This document shows, piece by piece, positions 11,677 to 33,537 of a DNA stretch of 64,000 bases. The translations under genes were made by a program, and so were the position numbers. The DNA lies in contig OX422214.1 of the NCBI GenBank assembly GCA_949130495.1, positions 255,196,187-255,260,186 on the forward strand, read 5' to 3'. The notes under the pieces were generated by a model. The model ran no database searches and was not told the DNA's origin. It was given only the letters and a program-made list of their open reading frames with translations. Numbering within the stretch: the first letter of the stretch is position 1; each line of letters starts with the position of its first letter. The stretch comes from Sambucus nigra. Lineage: Eukaryota > Streptophyta > Magnoliopsida > Dipsacales > Adoxaceae.

Positions 11677-12213
11677 ACCGAGCAAATGTTGGAAGTTGAG
11701 AGAGGCCTTGGGCACTAGGGACATATTTAGGATACTCGTTTCGCTTAAGTAGGGTAACACTTAGACCGTAGCGTTAGTAGGATGTAGGTTCGCTAGAGTT
11801 AGTGGCGTCGAGGTTAGGAGGATTGAAATTTCGTGGGTCGGGAGGACCCATAGATGAGTATTACACCGAGGAAAGGAGACCCTTATTGGGAGAGAGTGTT
11901 ACGTGTCAGACGTTCGCAATGTTTGTTCAGATATGCACAATTTAGAAAGGTGTATGGGCACCTTGGTGAGATGGTTTTATATACCGCCTGAAATAGAATG
12001 GGCGTAGTATATAAAGTTGATGTTTATGCCGTGAAGCGCTATAGATGATGGGTGCAATGTGACGTATTAGAGTCACTTTATGATTACGGTAACCGCATAG
12101 TGTATGGTTGAGAACCATTGGGTTAGTATTGTTCCCCTTAAGGTATTAGGATTTGGAGTGATCCTAAGATTGGTGGTGTAGGTTGTATCCGAATTTCGAG
12201 GACGAAATTCCTT

Positions 12214-12227
12214 TGTAAGAGGGGGTA
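12214..12227 (+). other. Polypurine tract of element 2
   Basis: GTAAGAGGGGG directly before the 3' LTR, following the GACGAAATTCC closing segment. Confidence 0.8.
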
Positions 12228-14322
12228 TCTAACAACCCGTCCTTTTGGAGACCATTAAATTCCATAATTGGATATAAATTGGAATTTGGGGAATTTTCCT
12301 AAATAGTAATTTTTGGGATTTTCGAGGATTAAATGATTTTCGAAGGATGTTGTGATTATTTTTGGGACTATATAGGTCGAAATAATTTAATTATATGTCG
12401 CCGCTGAGTAAAGCGACACGAGGTAAGATTTTTTAATTGGAAAACCCGCATTTATTTATTTTGGTTTGGAATAGTGATTTGCGGTCAAGTACCTCGGATG
12501 GAAATTTCGACTGCGCCATGAGTCTGAGAATGTCTGAGATAGTCGGAAAAGAGTGTCCGATTGTCGAAATTGAGCTTCGGGGAATTTTAGAGGTAAAAGT
12601 AACTCGTAATTGGGTAAACGAGTCGTTTTTGGGTTTTAAGGGTTAAAAACCCTTTTCTTCCTTTTCTTCCTATTTAAAGAGGGAGAAGGGAAGAGAATAG
12701 AGAGAAAAGAGAAAAAAAGGAAAGAAGAGAGAGAGGAGGAGAGAAAAGAGGGGAGAAATGGAGATCTCGGGCCAAACTCTGTCGGATTCGACTCGAGGTC
12801 GTCGGATTTTATCCATGAGGCAAGTGTTTACTTTCTTTATTTATCTTTTTGCATAAATATCTCATATCGTAGTTTGGTATAAACAAACCCTAAAGATTTT
12901 GGGTTGGGGTTTCGTGGATAAAACGTGTTTTTGGGAGTCAAAACAATTAAACCCCAATAATATTTCAATTTTGTGGAACTTAGGTTTTAACCTAAATTAA
13001 TTAGTGGTTTTGGGTTCTAGGATGTTTAGAACCCTTAATTTACATTTCCTGAGTATAAAAAGGGAAATGGGGTAAAGGTTTGGCTTCGGTAACACTCTCG
13101 GATGGAAGAATGGATGTGGAAGCATATGATTTGATCAAAGCATTTTCATGATAATGAAAATGGCTTTGGGTACATTTCCTGAGTATAAAAAGGGAAATGG
13201 GATGATTTAAACCGGAAAAGCATTTTTATGATAATAAAATTGGCTTTTAAAAGTTTATGTTATGGTAAAGCAATTCATGCTAATGAATTGGCTTTTAAAT
13301 AAATTTCCTGGATATGAGAAGGGAAATGGAAGGTTTTTATATGAGTATAGATTACGCCTCAGTCCGGGAGGTAGATCCGAATGTGTATTATATAGTTTAT
13401 TATGTAAACCTCAGTCCCAGAGATATTATCCAGACGTATATTGTTGATGTATATATATATATGTATTTATACATTTGTGTGTGCCACGAGCCTGATGGAT
13501 CTCTACCATTAACCCTGCCAAGTAGTAGTGTATCGGGGGGGTTCCTTGTTTGAATTTCGCTTTGCGAGATACCCCACGCACGAACTTAGTGCGGTGTTGA
13601 GAATGGAGGGAAGTTTAGCCCTTAGCACTTGGACTATCTAGGGTTGATAGTAGTTGGGTGATAGACTAGTTTTGCAGGGTATCTTGACTAGGATGTTTTG
13701 AAGGATGCGCTAGGAGTGCATTGTTAGAAGAGAGGTGAGGGGTATCTCATGGGAGTGCGATACCAACTTAAATATGAGATAAAACTATTTTTCTAAAAAT
13801 AAAGCATTTATGCACTTGCAAAATATTTTCAAAATTCGGGCTCTGACCCGTATATCTACTTTTCCTCTCTTGTTGTATATATATATATATATATAGGTAT
13901 CCAGACACAGGGACGCCTGGATGGAAATTCTTTCGAGTCAGACGTCTGCTGAGCAGCTGTGGATGCTTGCAGGTTCTCGGTACACGCTTCGTTCCTCGTA
14001 CTCTAGATAGGAGGTATTGTACAAACATTCGGGCCCATGGTCCAACTATTTTTATTTATTCTTCGCACGTTATTAGATATGGTTGTATAATTTGAGCCGA
14101 GTGTTCAGTTATTTTATTCGTTTCATTTTCCTTTCAGTTTCATTTACGCTTAAACTGTGTGTATGTTTTATTATAATAAGTTAAAATTTTAACGCTCGCC
14201 TAATAGGATATTAGTAATTAAATGGACTTTCGACAGTGATGCTAAGAATGATCCATATGTAACTCATTTTATAATTTGATATAGGAGTGATCGCCCGGTA
14301 TCCCATTAGGCGGGTTGTTACA
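12228..14322 (+). mobile_element. 3' LTR of element 2, with ~1.39-kb internal deletion
   Basis: Begins TCTAACAACCCGTCC (TG changed to TC) and ends GGGTTGTTACA. It matches 6185-6987 and then jumps to the sequence found at 8373 onward in the 5' LTR. Both breakpoints carry TTAAT. The deletion removes the GTCGAC cluster and the conserved block but keeps the inverted-repeat array, TA tracts and stem-loop. Confidence 0.92.
13528..13583 (+). other. Conserved stem-loop motif, copy 4
   Basis: The 3'-LTR counterpart of copy 1. One core base differs (TTTGAATTT) and the inner stem is TCGC-TTT-GCGA, better paired than in copy 1. Confidence 0.75.
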
Positions 14323-14327
14323 GATAT
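14323..14327 (+). repeat. Target-site duplication of element 2, right copy (GATAT)
   Basis: Exact repeat of 6180-6184, directly after the final CA of the 3' LTR. Confidence 0.92.
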
Positions 14328-14704
14328 GATCGGGTCTTTCATTCGGGCTAGTGGCCCATCTTTTGTACTTGTTAATGAATGTAGTATGTAAAATATTGAA
14401 TTGTTGTAACACTTTAAATGTAACTGTGGACCGACAGATTATTCGGTCCTTTTATTGTATGTGGTTTTGGGTATTTATCTATATGTTCCTTTGAAAATTC
14501 CACTTTCATCAGATTTGGGTTGTTTAATTTATTTCTTAACTCTTTATCAAACCAAAATTTTGACAACCTACTTTCTGATTTATGGAGTGGTTTTCCCGTA
14601 TACCTATTTTATTATTATGATGCTGAGGATGATATCCATCCATGATTTCATTATGTCGAGGTATCGGGCTGGCCACCCCTTATTTCGGAATGCGGGTTGT
14701 CACA
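14328..14704 (+). mobile_element. 3' LTR of element 1, second part
   Basis: Starts GATCGGGTC, the continuation of the element 1 LTR, and ends GCGGGTTGTCACA at 14704. The same order of words (GATCGGGTC, GTGGCCCA, TCGGTCCTTTT, CGTATAC, GGGCTGGCCACCCCTTAT) is found reversed in the LTR at 30763-33537. Confidence 0.88.
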
Positions 14705-14748
14705 GTACTCTCACTATTCATACCACCAAAAATAAAATAATAGGCGAG

Positions 14749-14791
<43 letters not shown>

Positions 14792-15632
14792 GCTTAAATC
14801 CTTACGGTTTTGCCACGTGTTAACGACATTAAATTCACCTGTATATGTGTATAAAACGGTAGTTGTATTCTGACTCATCGTCTTAGTCCAACTCTCCAAC
14901 CTCTGCCCAAAGACTATCTATTTTCCTTCCAAATGCCAGACTATCTACATACCTCCATTTCCCTTTTATCCCCCATCTCCAAATTTCACTTTCTTTCCCT
15001 TTGTTGCTATTTCTCTCCCTCGACTACTATGAAGGCGGAGAAGAAGCTATTACACAAGATGGTACTGACCAAACACTGCTTTGGAGAAAACGATTTGGTC
15101 CATAAATAGCGCAACTCCTTCCAAGTGGGTAGAATATCTGAGATTGTATTTAACTAAGATTTATAAAACTGTTTCTTAGATTTTTTTTCATTTTAATATT
15201 GGGTTTGATATTCGGTGACGATGAAGTTGATATATATGAATTCTGATTTCAATTTTAAATATGTTGAATTTTGTCATTTAATTTACTTTTGTTTTAGAAT
15301 TGATGCAACTGAGTTTTTTATGATAAGAATTTGAGTTATGATTGACATAAGCACATAAATTATTTGGTTAAATGTCCTAGTGAATATAGAAGTCCAATAC
15401 ATTGATGATCATCAGCTATTTGAATTTAGCTTTATTTTATATTTAATTATCATACATGAATGAAAAACATTATTTGAATTATGCACACGCTCGCGCGTCA
15501 TGTGGCCCTACATGCCAGTATATTTTATATTTTAATAAATGGTGTAAATGAATTATACAAAAACAAGGCTCCTGTAATGTATCCTATGTTTTATCCGCCA
15601 ATTGAAATATCCAAGCTTTATATAATATAAAA
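14705..15632 (+). other. Intergenic region with TA tract and possible short leader-like segment
   Basis: Contains a (TA)n run at about 14756-14784. Farther on are TGTATAAAACGG (about 14847), a pyrimidine-rich stretch (14890-15020) and a 26-codon ORF at 15029-15109 starting MKAEKKLLHK. That looks like a promoter, leader and first exon of a lost or truncated gene, but I recognise no family and see no clear continuation. The rest is AT-rich with nothing recognisable. Confidence 0.35.
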
Positions 15633-15661
15633 CTAGCATGCAGGCCACGCGATGCGTGGCC
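15633..15661 (-). mobile_element. Probable Helitron 3' terminus
   Basis: Read on the minus strand: a perfect hairpin GGCCACGC-ATC-GCGTGGCC (15643-15661), six bases, then CTAG followed by T. A GC-rich hairpin just upstream of a CTRR-T end is the signature of Helitron 3' ends. The body would extend to the right into the gene's upstream region. I could not find the 5' TC end, so the element's extent is unknown. Confidence 0.5.
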
Positions 15662-16430
15662 GAATTTATCTAAATCGTATTATTTTAAATAAGAAGGAAA
15701 TGTTGAAGGGTGAATGGAACAAAATAACAGAGTAAAGAAAAAGATGATTAAAATCAAGAATCTGTAATAATGGGAAAACTAACAATATCAACAATGCAAT
15801 GTAAGCCTACATATATTATGTCAGTTTTCGTGGAATCATAACATATAAAATATAACTAAAAAAATACAAAGTTCAAGCAATGCAAAAGTTCGACGGTTTG
15901 TTACTCCTTTTGAGATACAAAATCAATAATCCATAATTGAGAGCTGAGAGATTCAAATGAGCATTAGTTGCACAAAAAAATATGATCCAATGGAATAATA
16001 ACAAATAAATAAATCTATCATCGTGTTTCACATATATATAACTTTCACTTGTGATTATTACCCACGGACATGTATAACCTACTGTAAAATTAGATCCAAA
16101 ATCAACCACTTCAAGTAATAAATTAAAATCATTAATCTATTAACAAAGTCAAATTTATAATACACACAATAACATCAAGATAAATTATAAAAAACAAATA
16201 ACTATAACACTCAAAACCTAATAAATTTTAAAATATAAATAAACTAAGCATAAGTATACGAAATAACTCAAAACGCATATAGAGAGAACATTGATTAAAA
16301 AAAGTACATACTTATATAATTTTGGTAATTTAACTTGTGGAGTTGTGGATACAAATGATTCAGCTCTGGTGCCAAGCAAAAGACAGTAATTTAACTTGTA
16401 CCTAGTACACTTGCAGTTAACCAAGGGTCT
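15662..16430. other. AT-rich upstream region, no recognised gene
   Basis: Possibly the body of a non-autonomous Helitron whose end is at 15633. No coding or repeat structure was recognised. Confidence 0.35.
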
Positions 16431-16518
16431 AATTTAGGGGATTGGAAAGGTCGAGTAACTGTATTGTTAATTCATCCAGCTAGATGGAAATTATTTAGGG
16501 GGTTGGAAAGGTCGAGTA
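16431..16518 (+). repeat. Promoter-proximal direct repeat
   Basis: AATTTAGGGG(A)TTGGAAAGG followed by TCGAGTA at 16431-16457 recurs as TTATTTAGGGGGTTGGAAAGG and TCGAGTA at 16491-16518, offset about 61 bp and ending some 40 bp upstream of the TATA box. It could be duplicated regulatory sequence or a small local duplication. Confidence 0.7.
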
Positions 16519-16559
16519 CGATTCCTCAAAATCAACTTTGGAATACCACAGTAGCTGTT

Positions 16560-16569
16560 ATATATAAAA
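16560..16569 (+). promoter_or_regulatory. TATA box of the sugar-transferase gene
   Basis: ATATATAAAA about 75 bp upstream of the start codon, followed by a pyrimidine-rich leader. This is the expected arrangement for a plant core promoter, with the transcript start expected near 16590-16600. Confidence 0.65.
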
Positions 16570-16571
16570 CC

Positions 16572-16575
<4 letters not shown>

Positions 16576-16607
<32 letters not shown>
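16576..16607 (+). repeat. (CT)n microsatellite in the 5' leader
   Basis: About 16 CT units between the TATA box and the start codon. CT-rich leaders are common in plant genes and can act in transcription initiation. Confidence 0.85.
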
Positions 16608-16608
<1 letters not shown>

Positions 16609-16642
16609 CTTTTCATTCTGCAGGGATCAAACATTGTTCTCC

Positions 16643-29059
<12,417 letters not shown>

Positions 29060-29194
29060 CTTTATTGTTAATTTGATTAAATTGATGGTAAAATTATTTT
29101 AAATGTAATGATTTTTCCCCTTACATTTTTGATAAAAAATAATTATAAAATATAACTATATTATTGCCAAACTTCTAGCACCCACGAATATGGC

Positions 29195-30582
29195 GACCAC
29201 ATTTTCACCATCTTAACTCAACGCTAGAAAAAAATACTCTCAGCAGATCTCATCAAATCTGTAGTCTGAGAAGAGATCATAAAACAATTGAGCGTGTAAC
29301 ACCCGCATCGTATAGCACATAACTCAAGTACCTCCGAAATAAAAACTTTCCCCTAATAGCGGGCGGTGTTAACGAAGCTGGAGGAAGCATAACCTCCCGA
29401 ATTTAATAAACCCTCCCATGCAGTAATTGTCCCTGATGTATGGGAACAACCGGGTCAAGTACCTGAGGTGGAAACTAAACATATGGCTGCTGCGGAGTCC
29501 TAGGAAACTGACCCCTAATCCATTGAGGACACTCCATCGAAGTGACCTGCCTCCCCATATAGGAAGCACCGTCCCTTCATATCCTCACGACCTCGACCCC
29601 CGTTATTTCTAAATTGGGTAATGCCTTGGCCCAAAGGGTATTTCTTCCACGACCACCCCTACCTACATATTGCAAAGCACCATTACTGTGCCTAATGTTA
29701 TTGCCACTCGCAATAAACCCTCCAAAACGTTTTCTCTTTGACGAATCCCCTTGTCGAGGGTCCCTCTTTTTATGCTTACTACCCGAACATTGGGATGAGG
29801 GAAATGATCCTCCTCAAATCCCATACCCTCCAGGCTTTCCTACTTGCCCCACGACAGTAGCTTTCTTACTACCCGGTGTATATAACCGATGCTCATGGCA
29901 ATGGGGTAAGGCTGCATTCGTAACCTCACCAAAAGTTTGTAAAGCTGGATCACCCAACAATTATTGCCGGATTATCCAGTTTAGACCTTCCATGAACTTT
30001 GAGATCTTCCTCTCTTCCGGAGCCACTTCATCCGAGATAAAACTTGCCAACCGGATGAACTCCGCTTCATACTCCACCTCTGATCCCTCTCCTTGCACAA
30101 CATTCTGGAACATCTTTCTCATCTCCCTTTGAACTATGGGAGGAACGTACTCACGATCGAACAAAGCCCAAAACTCAGTGATCGTCATTGTCTCTCTGCT
30201 CTGGTGTGGTCATTATTGGCTCCCACCAGTATAACGCAGATCCGACTAGCTGAAAAGTGCCAAGGACTTGTTTCATCTCCTCGCTACATTCTATCATTTG
30301 AAGGTGGCATTGTCTGTCCTCTTTCCATTTATTGGCTTTGATAACATCCGTGCCTCCCTAGAATTCCGGGGAATTGCCCTTTAGAAAGGACTCCCATAGG
30401 AGCTTGAACATCATGAGTCCTTGGAAATTGTTGAACCACTGCGATCATGGCGGCATTAACCGTTTGAGCCACGGTGTTTGCTACATCCGTAGCATTAACG
30501 ATCCCTTGTGGCGACGGTGGAGAATCTACCTCCTCTTCTACAACCCTATTACGTCTCGCTGAGCGACCTCTCTAGGCGGCAT
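29195..30582 (-). pseudogene. Gag and partial protease of element 3
   Basis: The Gag start MPPREV is at 30582, the usual opening of this group, but the frame is lost within the first dozen codons. The Gag core is clear at 29961-30188 (EFWALFDREYVPP, QREMRKMFQN, EGSEVEYEAEFIRL, APEERKISKFMEGL). A zinc knuckle near 29545-29590 has its second Cys changed to Tyr and a frameshift. The protease active site near 29300 reads YDAGVTRS in place of FD(S/T)GATHS. Beyond it the sequence follows element 1 for about another 100 bp. Several frameshifts and stops make it inactive. Confidence 0.85.
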
Positions 30583-30748
30583 TCGAGATGAAGAAATGAT
30601 AGAGTTAAAATACTATCTGAAACTATCGATCTCGCAAAAGATCGAAAACATAGACAACTACACAGTCCTAACATTAGGCTCTATATCAAAGAACGCTACG
30701 GTAGAACGTGACAAATCCACATAGATCCTAAAGACTCTAGAACCTGAT

Positions 30749-30760
30749 GCTCTGATACCA
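30749..30760 (-). other. Primer binding site of element 3
   Basis: GCTCTGATACCA, the reverse complement of TGGTATCAGAGC, two bases from the LTR end. Confidence 0.93.
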
Positions 30761-31554
30761 TCTGTGACAACCCGCGATCCGAGATAAGGGGTGGCCAGCC
30801 CGATACCCAAATCTAACAGGAATCATGGATGGATATCATCCTCAGCATCACAAAATATAAACTGAGTATACGGGAAAACCACCCAATAAATCAGAAAACG
30901 GGTTGCCAAAAAGTTTAGAAATTTAAAATGCAGTTAACAAATTTAAGTTAAAACAACCCCATCTGATAAGCAAGTGGAATTCCACAAGAATATATATAAT
31001 ACAACTAAGGCGAATGTATACAAAAGGACCGAATAGGCTGTCGATCCACAGCAAAATAAAACGAAGTACAACAATTTAAATATCTTACATAATACATTCA
31101 TTAATCAAATACAAAAGTTTGGGCCACACGCCCAAGTTAAGACCCGATCATATCTAAAATACCAAAAATGAAAGCGTCTAATACAATGTCCTGTAATATC
31201 CCGCAATATCTTACAGCTCGTCAAAAGCGAAGGAATGGAAACATCAAAACGGGCATCCTTGCGGTGAAGCACCTGAGCGGATACAATCATATATGCAACA
31301 AGGAAAGTAAACCGGTCAGGGCTGGGTTCTATATGATCACCAGAAGAAATAAAAAGCATGATAGATATGAACAGTTATGCATAAATGATAAGGATGATAA
31401 TATGACAATGACATGTTATCTACATTACAATTTAAGACAATTTAACTAATTGTGAAATGAAATGCCATTTACATAAACGAACGAAAGGTAAATAACTTAA
31501 ATTTAAAACCTTAGCTCATTAATTTAATTACCATATCCTTCTTACATTCCTTAA

Positions 31555-31680
31555 TAGGAATACCATTAGTATCAAGTGCTCTTTATGGAACATAAATCTC
31601 AATCCCGTGCTCTTTATGGAACGTATCCATGCTCTTTGTGGCATTTATCATACGCTCTTTATGGCGTTTAACAACCATCA
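31555..31680 (-). repeat. Short inverted-repeat units around CTCTTTATGG
   Basis: Four units of GCTCTTTATGGAAC, TGCTCTTTGTGGCA and CGCTCTTTATGGCG type, with small complementary arms (ATGC...GGCAT, ACGC...GCGT). Similar units lie at 33568-33645. They sit beside the conserved block, as does the inverted-repeat array of element 2. Confidence 0.7.
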
Positions 31681-32552
31681 AGTCCCACTTGATAAAAATA
31701 TAGTTATATTTATATACATATAATGATTCTAAGACTTCTCGTCCGGGTTTCCCCACTGTTCGCGCCCCTAAATGACCATCATCTTCCAGGGCCTATCATA
31801 AGACAACCTGGGAGCCTACAACGCAAGACGTCGGGAAGCGGCCATGTACCTGCGGGATAGTCGAGACCACACCCGGAATCTCCTACCCATCGTAGAAAAT
31901 ATATATATAACAAACGCTCACATGGCCTAGGACTATATCCACCCTGCATTCATTAGCCAGGGGGCATCACCATGCGCGCGAACTTCCATTATGATGTCAT
32001 TTAGAGAGGTGTGTAACAGTAAATTAACATTTACATTTTTAATCCCATCATCATATTCAATATTCATTACCAATTTCCATTTCCATTATCCATGTGATTT
32101 GTTCTTTGTATTAGAACCTAACATCATTAAACAACGGGGTTCATTTTATTTGAACCTATCATCTTTAAACACATTTAGGTTCATTTTATGCGAACCTAAT
32201 TTCCATTGAATATTGACATTGATATTCCTCCCTTTATAAGTCCCGGCTAAATCTCCAAATGATCATTTTGATCCTAGAAATCCCCAAAGTTCATCTAACT
32301 TTGATAAGCCCCTAAGTCTCCAAGTTAGGGCATTTAACTTCCTAACTTCTAAAAATTTTATAAAGAAAGGAATGCCTTAGCATTTCTTGAAACACCCCGA
32401 AAAATAAACCCTAGATGACCCAATTCTAATCTAGGGTGACGACCAACTCAACTAATACTCTTGGACTCTAGGTTTACTTCATGCAAGAAGGTTCCTAGAT
32501 CCTAATCCTGAGGAAAAAGATCAAAATTTGAAAAGAAAAAAAAATGCAGGGC

Positions 32553-32700
32553 TTCCGAATCGATTCAGCCAGGAAAAATGGGGATTCTGCATAATTGTCG
32601 AATCGATTCGAACTATCCAAATCGATTCGGATCACCCAAACCTGGAAACTGTCCCAGGGCGAATCGATTCGGCCTGGCGGAATCGATTCGATTCTGCAAA
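32553..32700 (-). repeat. AATCGATT palindrome cluster (5 copies)
   Basis: Five AATCGATT sites with CC(A)AACCTGGAAACTG spacers, in the LTR of element 3. Confidence 0.9.
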
Positions 32701-33537
32701 TTTGCCAAGTTTTGGCTATGGAGTTTTAAACTCCAAATTTCCTTCCTACACAAATCCAACCCAAACCAAGATCATCCATCACCACCAATATATAATAAAG
32801 GCCTCTAACTAACATTATATACAAAAATTATCATCCAAATTTATCTCCAAGGGTTAATACCCAATTAATCTAACAAAACCCTAAAATCATTAAACACAAC
32901 AAATACACAACTAATCATGATAATTAATCCACTTAATTCATATGATAGCAACTAAGTTACTTGCCTTGATCATGCAAATGCAGAATTGATTTGGTGAAGG
33001 CAACAATCCAGGCTCCAAATCTCCAAATCTCTCTCTTTCTCCCAAGGCTTTCTTCCTCTCTATCTCTCTCAATTGTGTAAAAATGGAAGAACGGGAATAG
33101 GGGTGGGAATAAAACGGGGCTTAAGTCAAAAAGCCCACTTAAGTGATTAATACGCGATAAAAATAATACGCGATTACACTTTTAAGCCACAACCAGTTAA
33201 AAGTTCCCAAAATACCAAAACGCAATATGGCACTTATTTTGACTGTCTCTCACCTACTGGGACTAACTACACTATCCAAATTATCATGTGGGAATTCTAT
33301 AAATCATTTTATGTTTCGATTTCATATTACACCAAAATGTCATTTTAAATTCTAATGACACAACGAGTCAACACATGGATATTTTTACCTACTCATCAGG
33401 TAATCATACAACATTTTAGTAAATATTAACCTTTTCCATATTAAATTAATATTTACTCAACATCCATCATTTTATAATTAATTACTACATATAGTAAATA
33501 AATATAAAATAGGCTCTCAAAAGTGAGAGTTGTTACA

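Larger units (their letters stand above)
9687..12213 (+). pseudogene. Decayed interior of element 2
   Basis: No reading frame of useful length with a recognisable domain survives. Weak family traces remain. Near 9840-10010 is a region compatible with a Gag N-terminus. Near 12130-12190 is a stretch that lines up by eye with the chromodomain coding part of element 1 (CCCCTTAAGGT...GGAGTGATCC against CCCTTGGTGCGG...GGAGTCACC). Near 12195 is the CGAGGACGAAATTCC segment that normally closes chromovirus interiors. Two copies of the stem-loop motif lie inside (11130 and 11619). Confidence 0.65.
6185..14322 (+). mobile_element. Element 2: nested chromovirus-type LTR retrotransposon, non-autonomous
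   Basis: A complete element with LTRs at 6185-9672 and 12228-14322, a PBS two bases after the 5' LTR, a polypurine tract before the 3' LTR, and a perfect 5-bp duplication GATAT. Its interior is only about 2.55 kb and has no continuous gag-pol, so mobilisation would have needed proteins from relatives. By eye the first ~245 bp of the two LTRs differ at about 11 positions, mostly C/T, so the insertion is not recent. It sits inside the LTR of element 1 in the same orientation. Confidence 0.93.
1..14704 (+). mobile_element. Chromovirus element 1 (Tekay/Del-like Ty3-gypsy), 3' part, interrupted by element 2
   Basis: Only the 3' part lies in the window: gag-pol remnants at 1-3949, a polypurine tract near 3915-3927, and a 3' LTR from 3931 that resumes at 14328 and ends in TGTCACA at 14704. 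The domain order gag, protease, reverse transcriptase, RNase H, integrase, chromodomain is that of chromoviruses. The chromodomain and the LTR start (TGTAACAACCC-like, here with the first T changed to G) fit the Tekay/Del group. Without the inserted element the LTR would be about 2.6 kb. The 5' LTR is outside the window, so neither age nor target duplication can be judged. Confidence 0.9.
29165..30762 (-). mobile_element. Element 3 interior (chromovirus), truncated in protease
   Basis: A minus-strand element with PBS, gag and the start of the protease. Its sequence lines up by eye with the plus-strand element 1 from the Gag tail through the protease and then stops near 29165-29195, about 110 bp after the host gene's stop codon. 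RT, integrase and the second LTR are missing. Confidence 0.85.
30763..33537 (-). mobile_element. 5' LTR of element 3 (2.78 kb)
   Basis: On the minus strand it starts TGTAACAACTCTCAC and ends GCGGGTTGTCACA. The order of features matches the LTR of element 1: GAGATAGTCAAAA near 33240, palindrome cluster 32553-32700, conserved block 31738-32012, GATATGATCGGGTC near 31155. Confidence 0.9.

Noticed and set aside
29961..30188. Stand-alone small gene encoding a Gag-like protein
   Set aside because: It is continuous with PBS, Gag start and protease remnants of element 3, so it is a fragment and not a domesticated gene.
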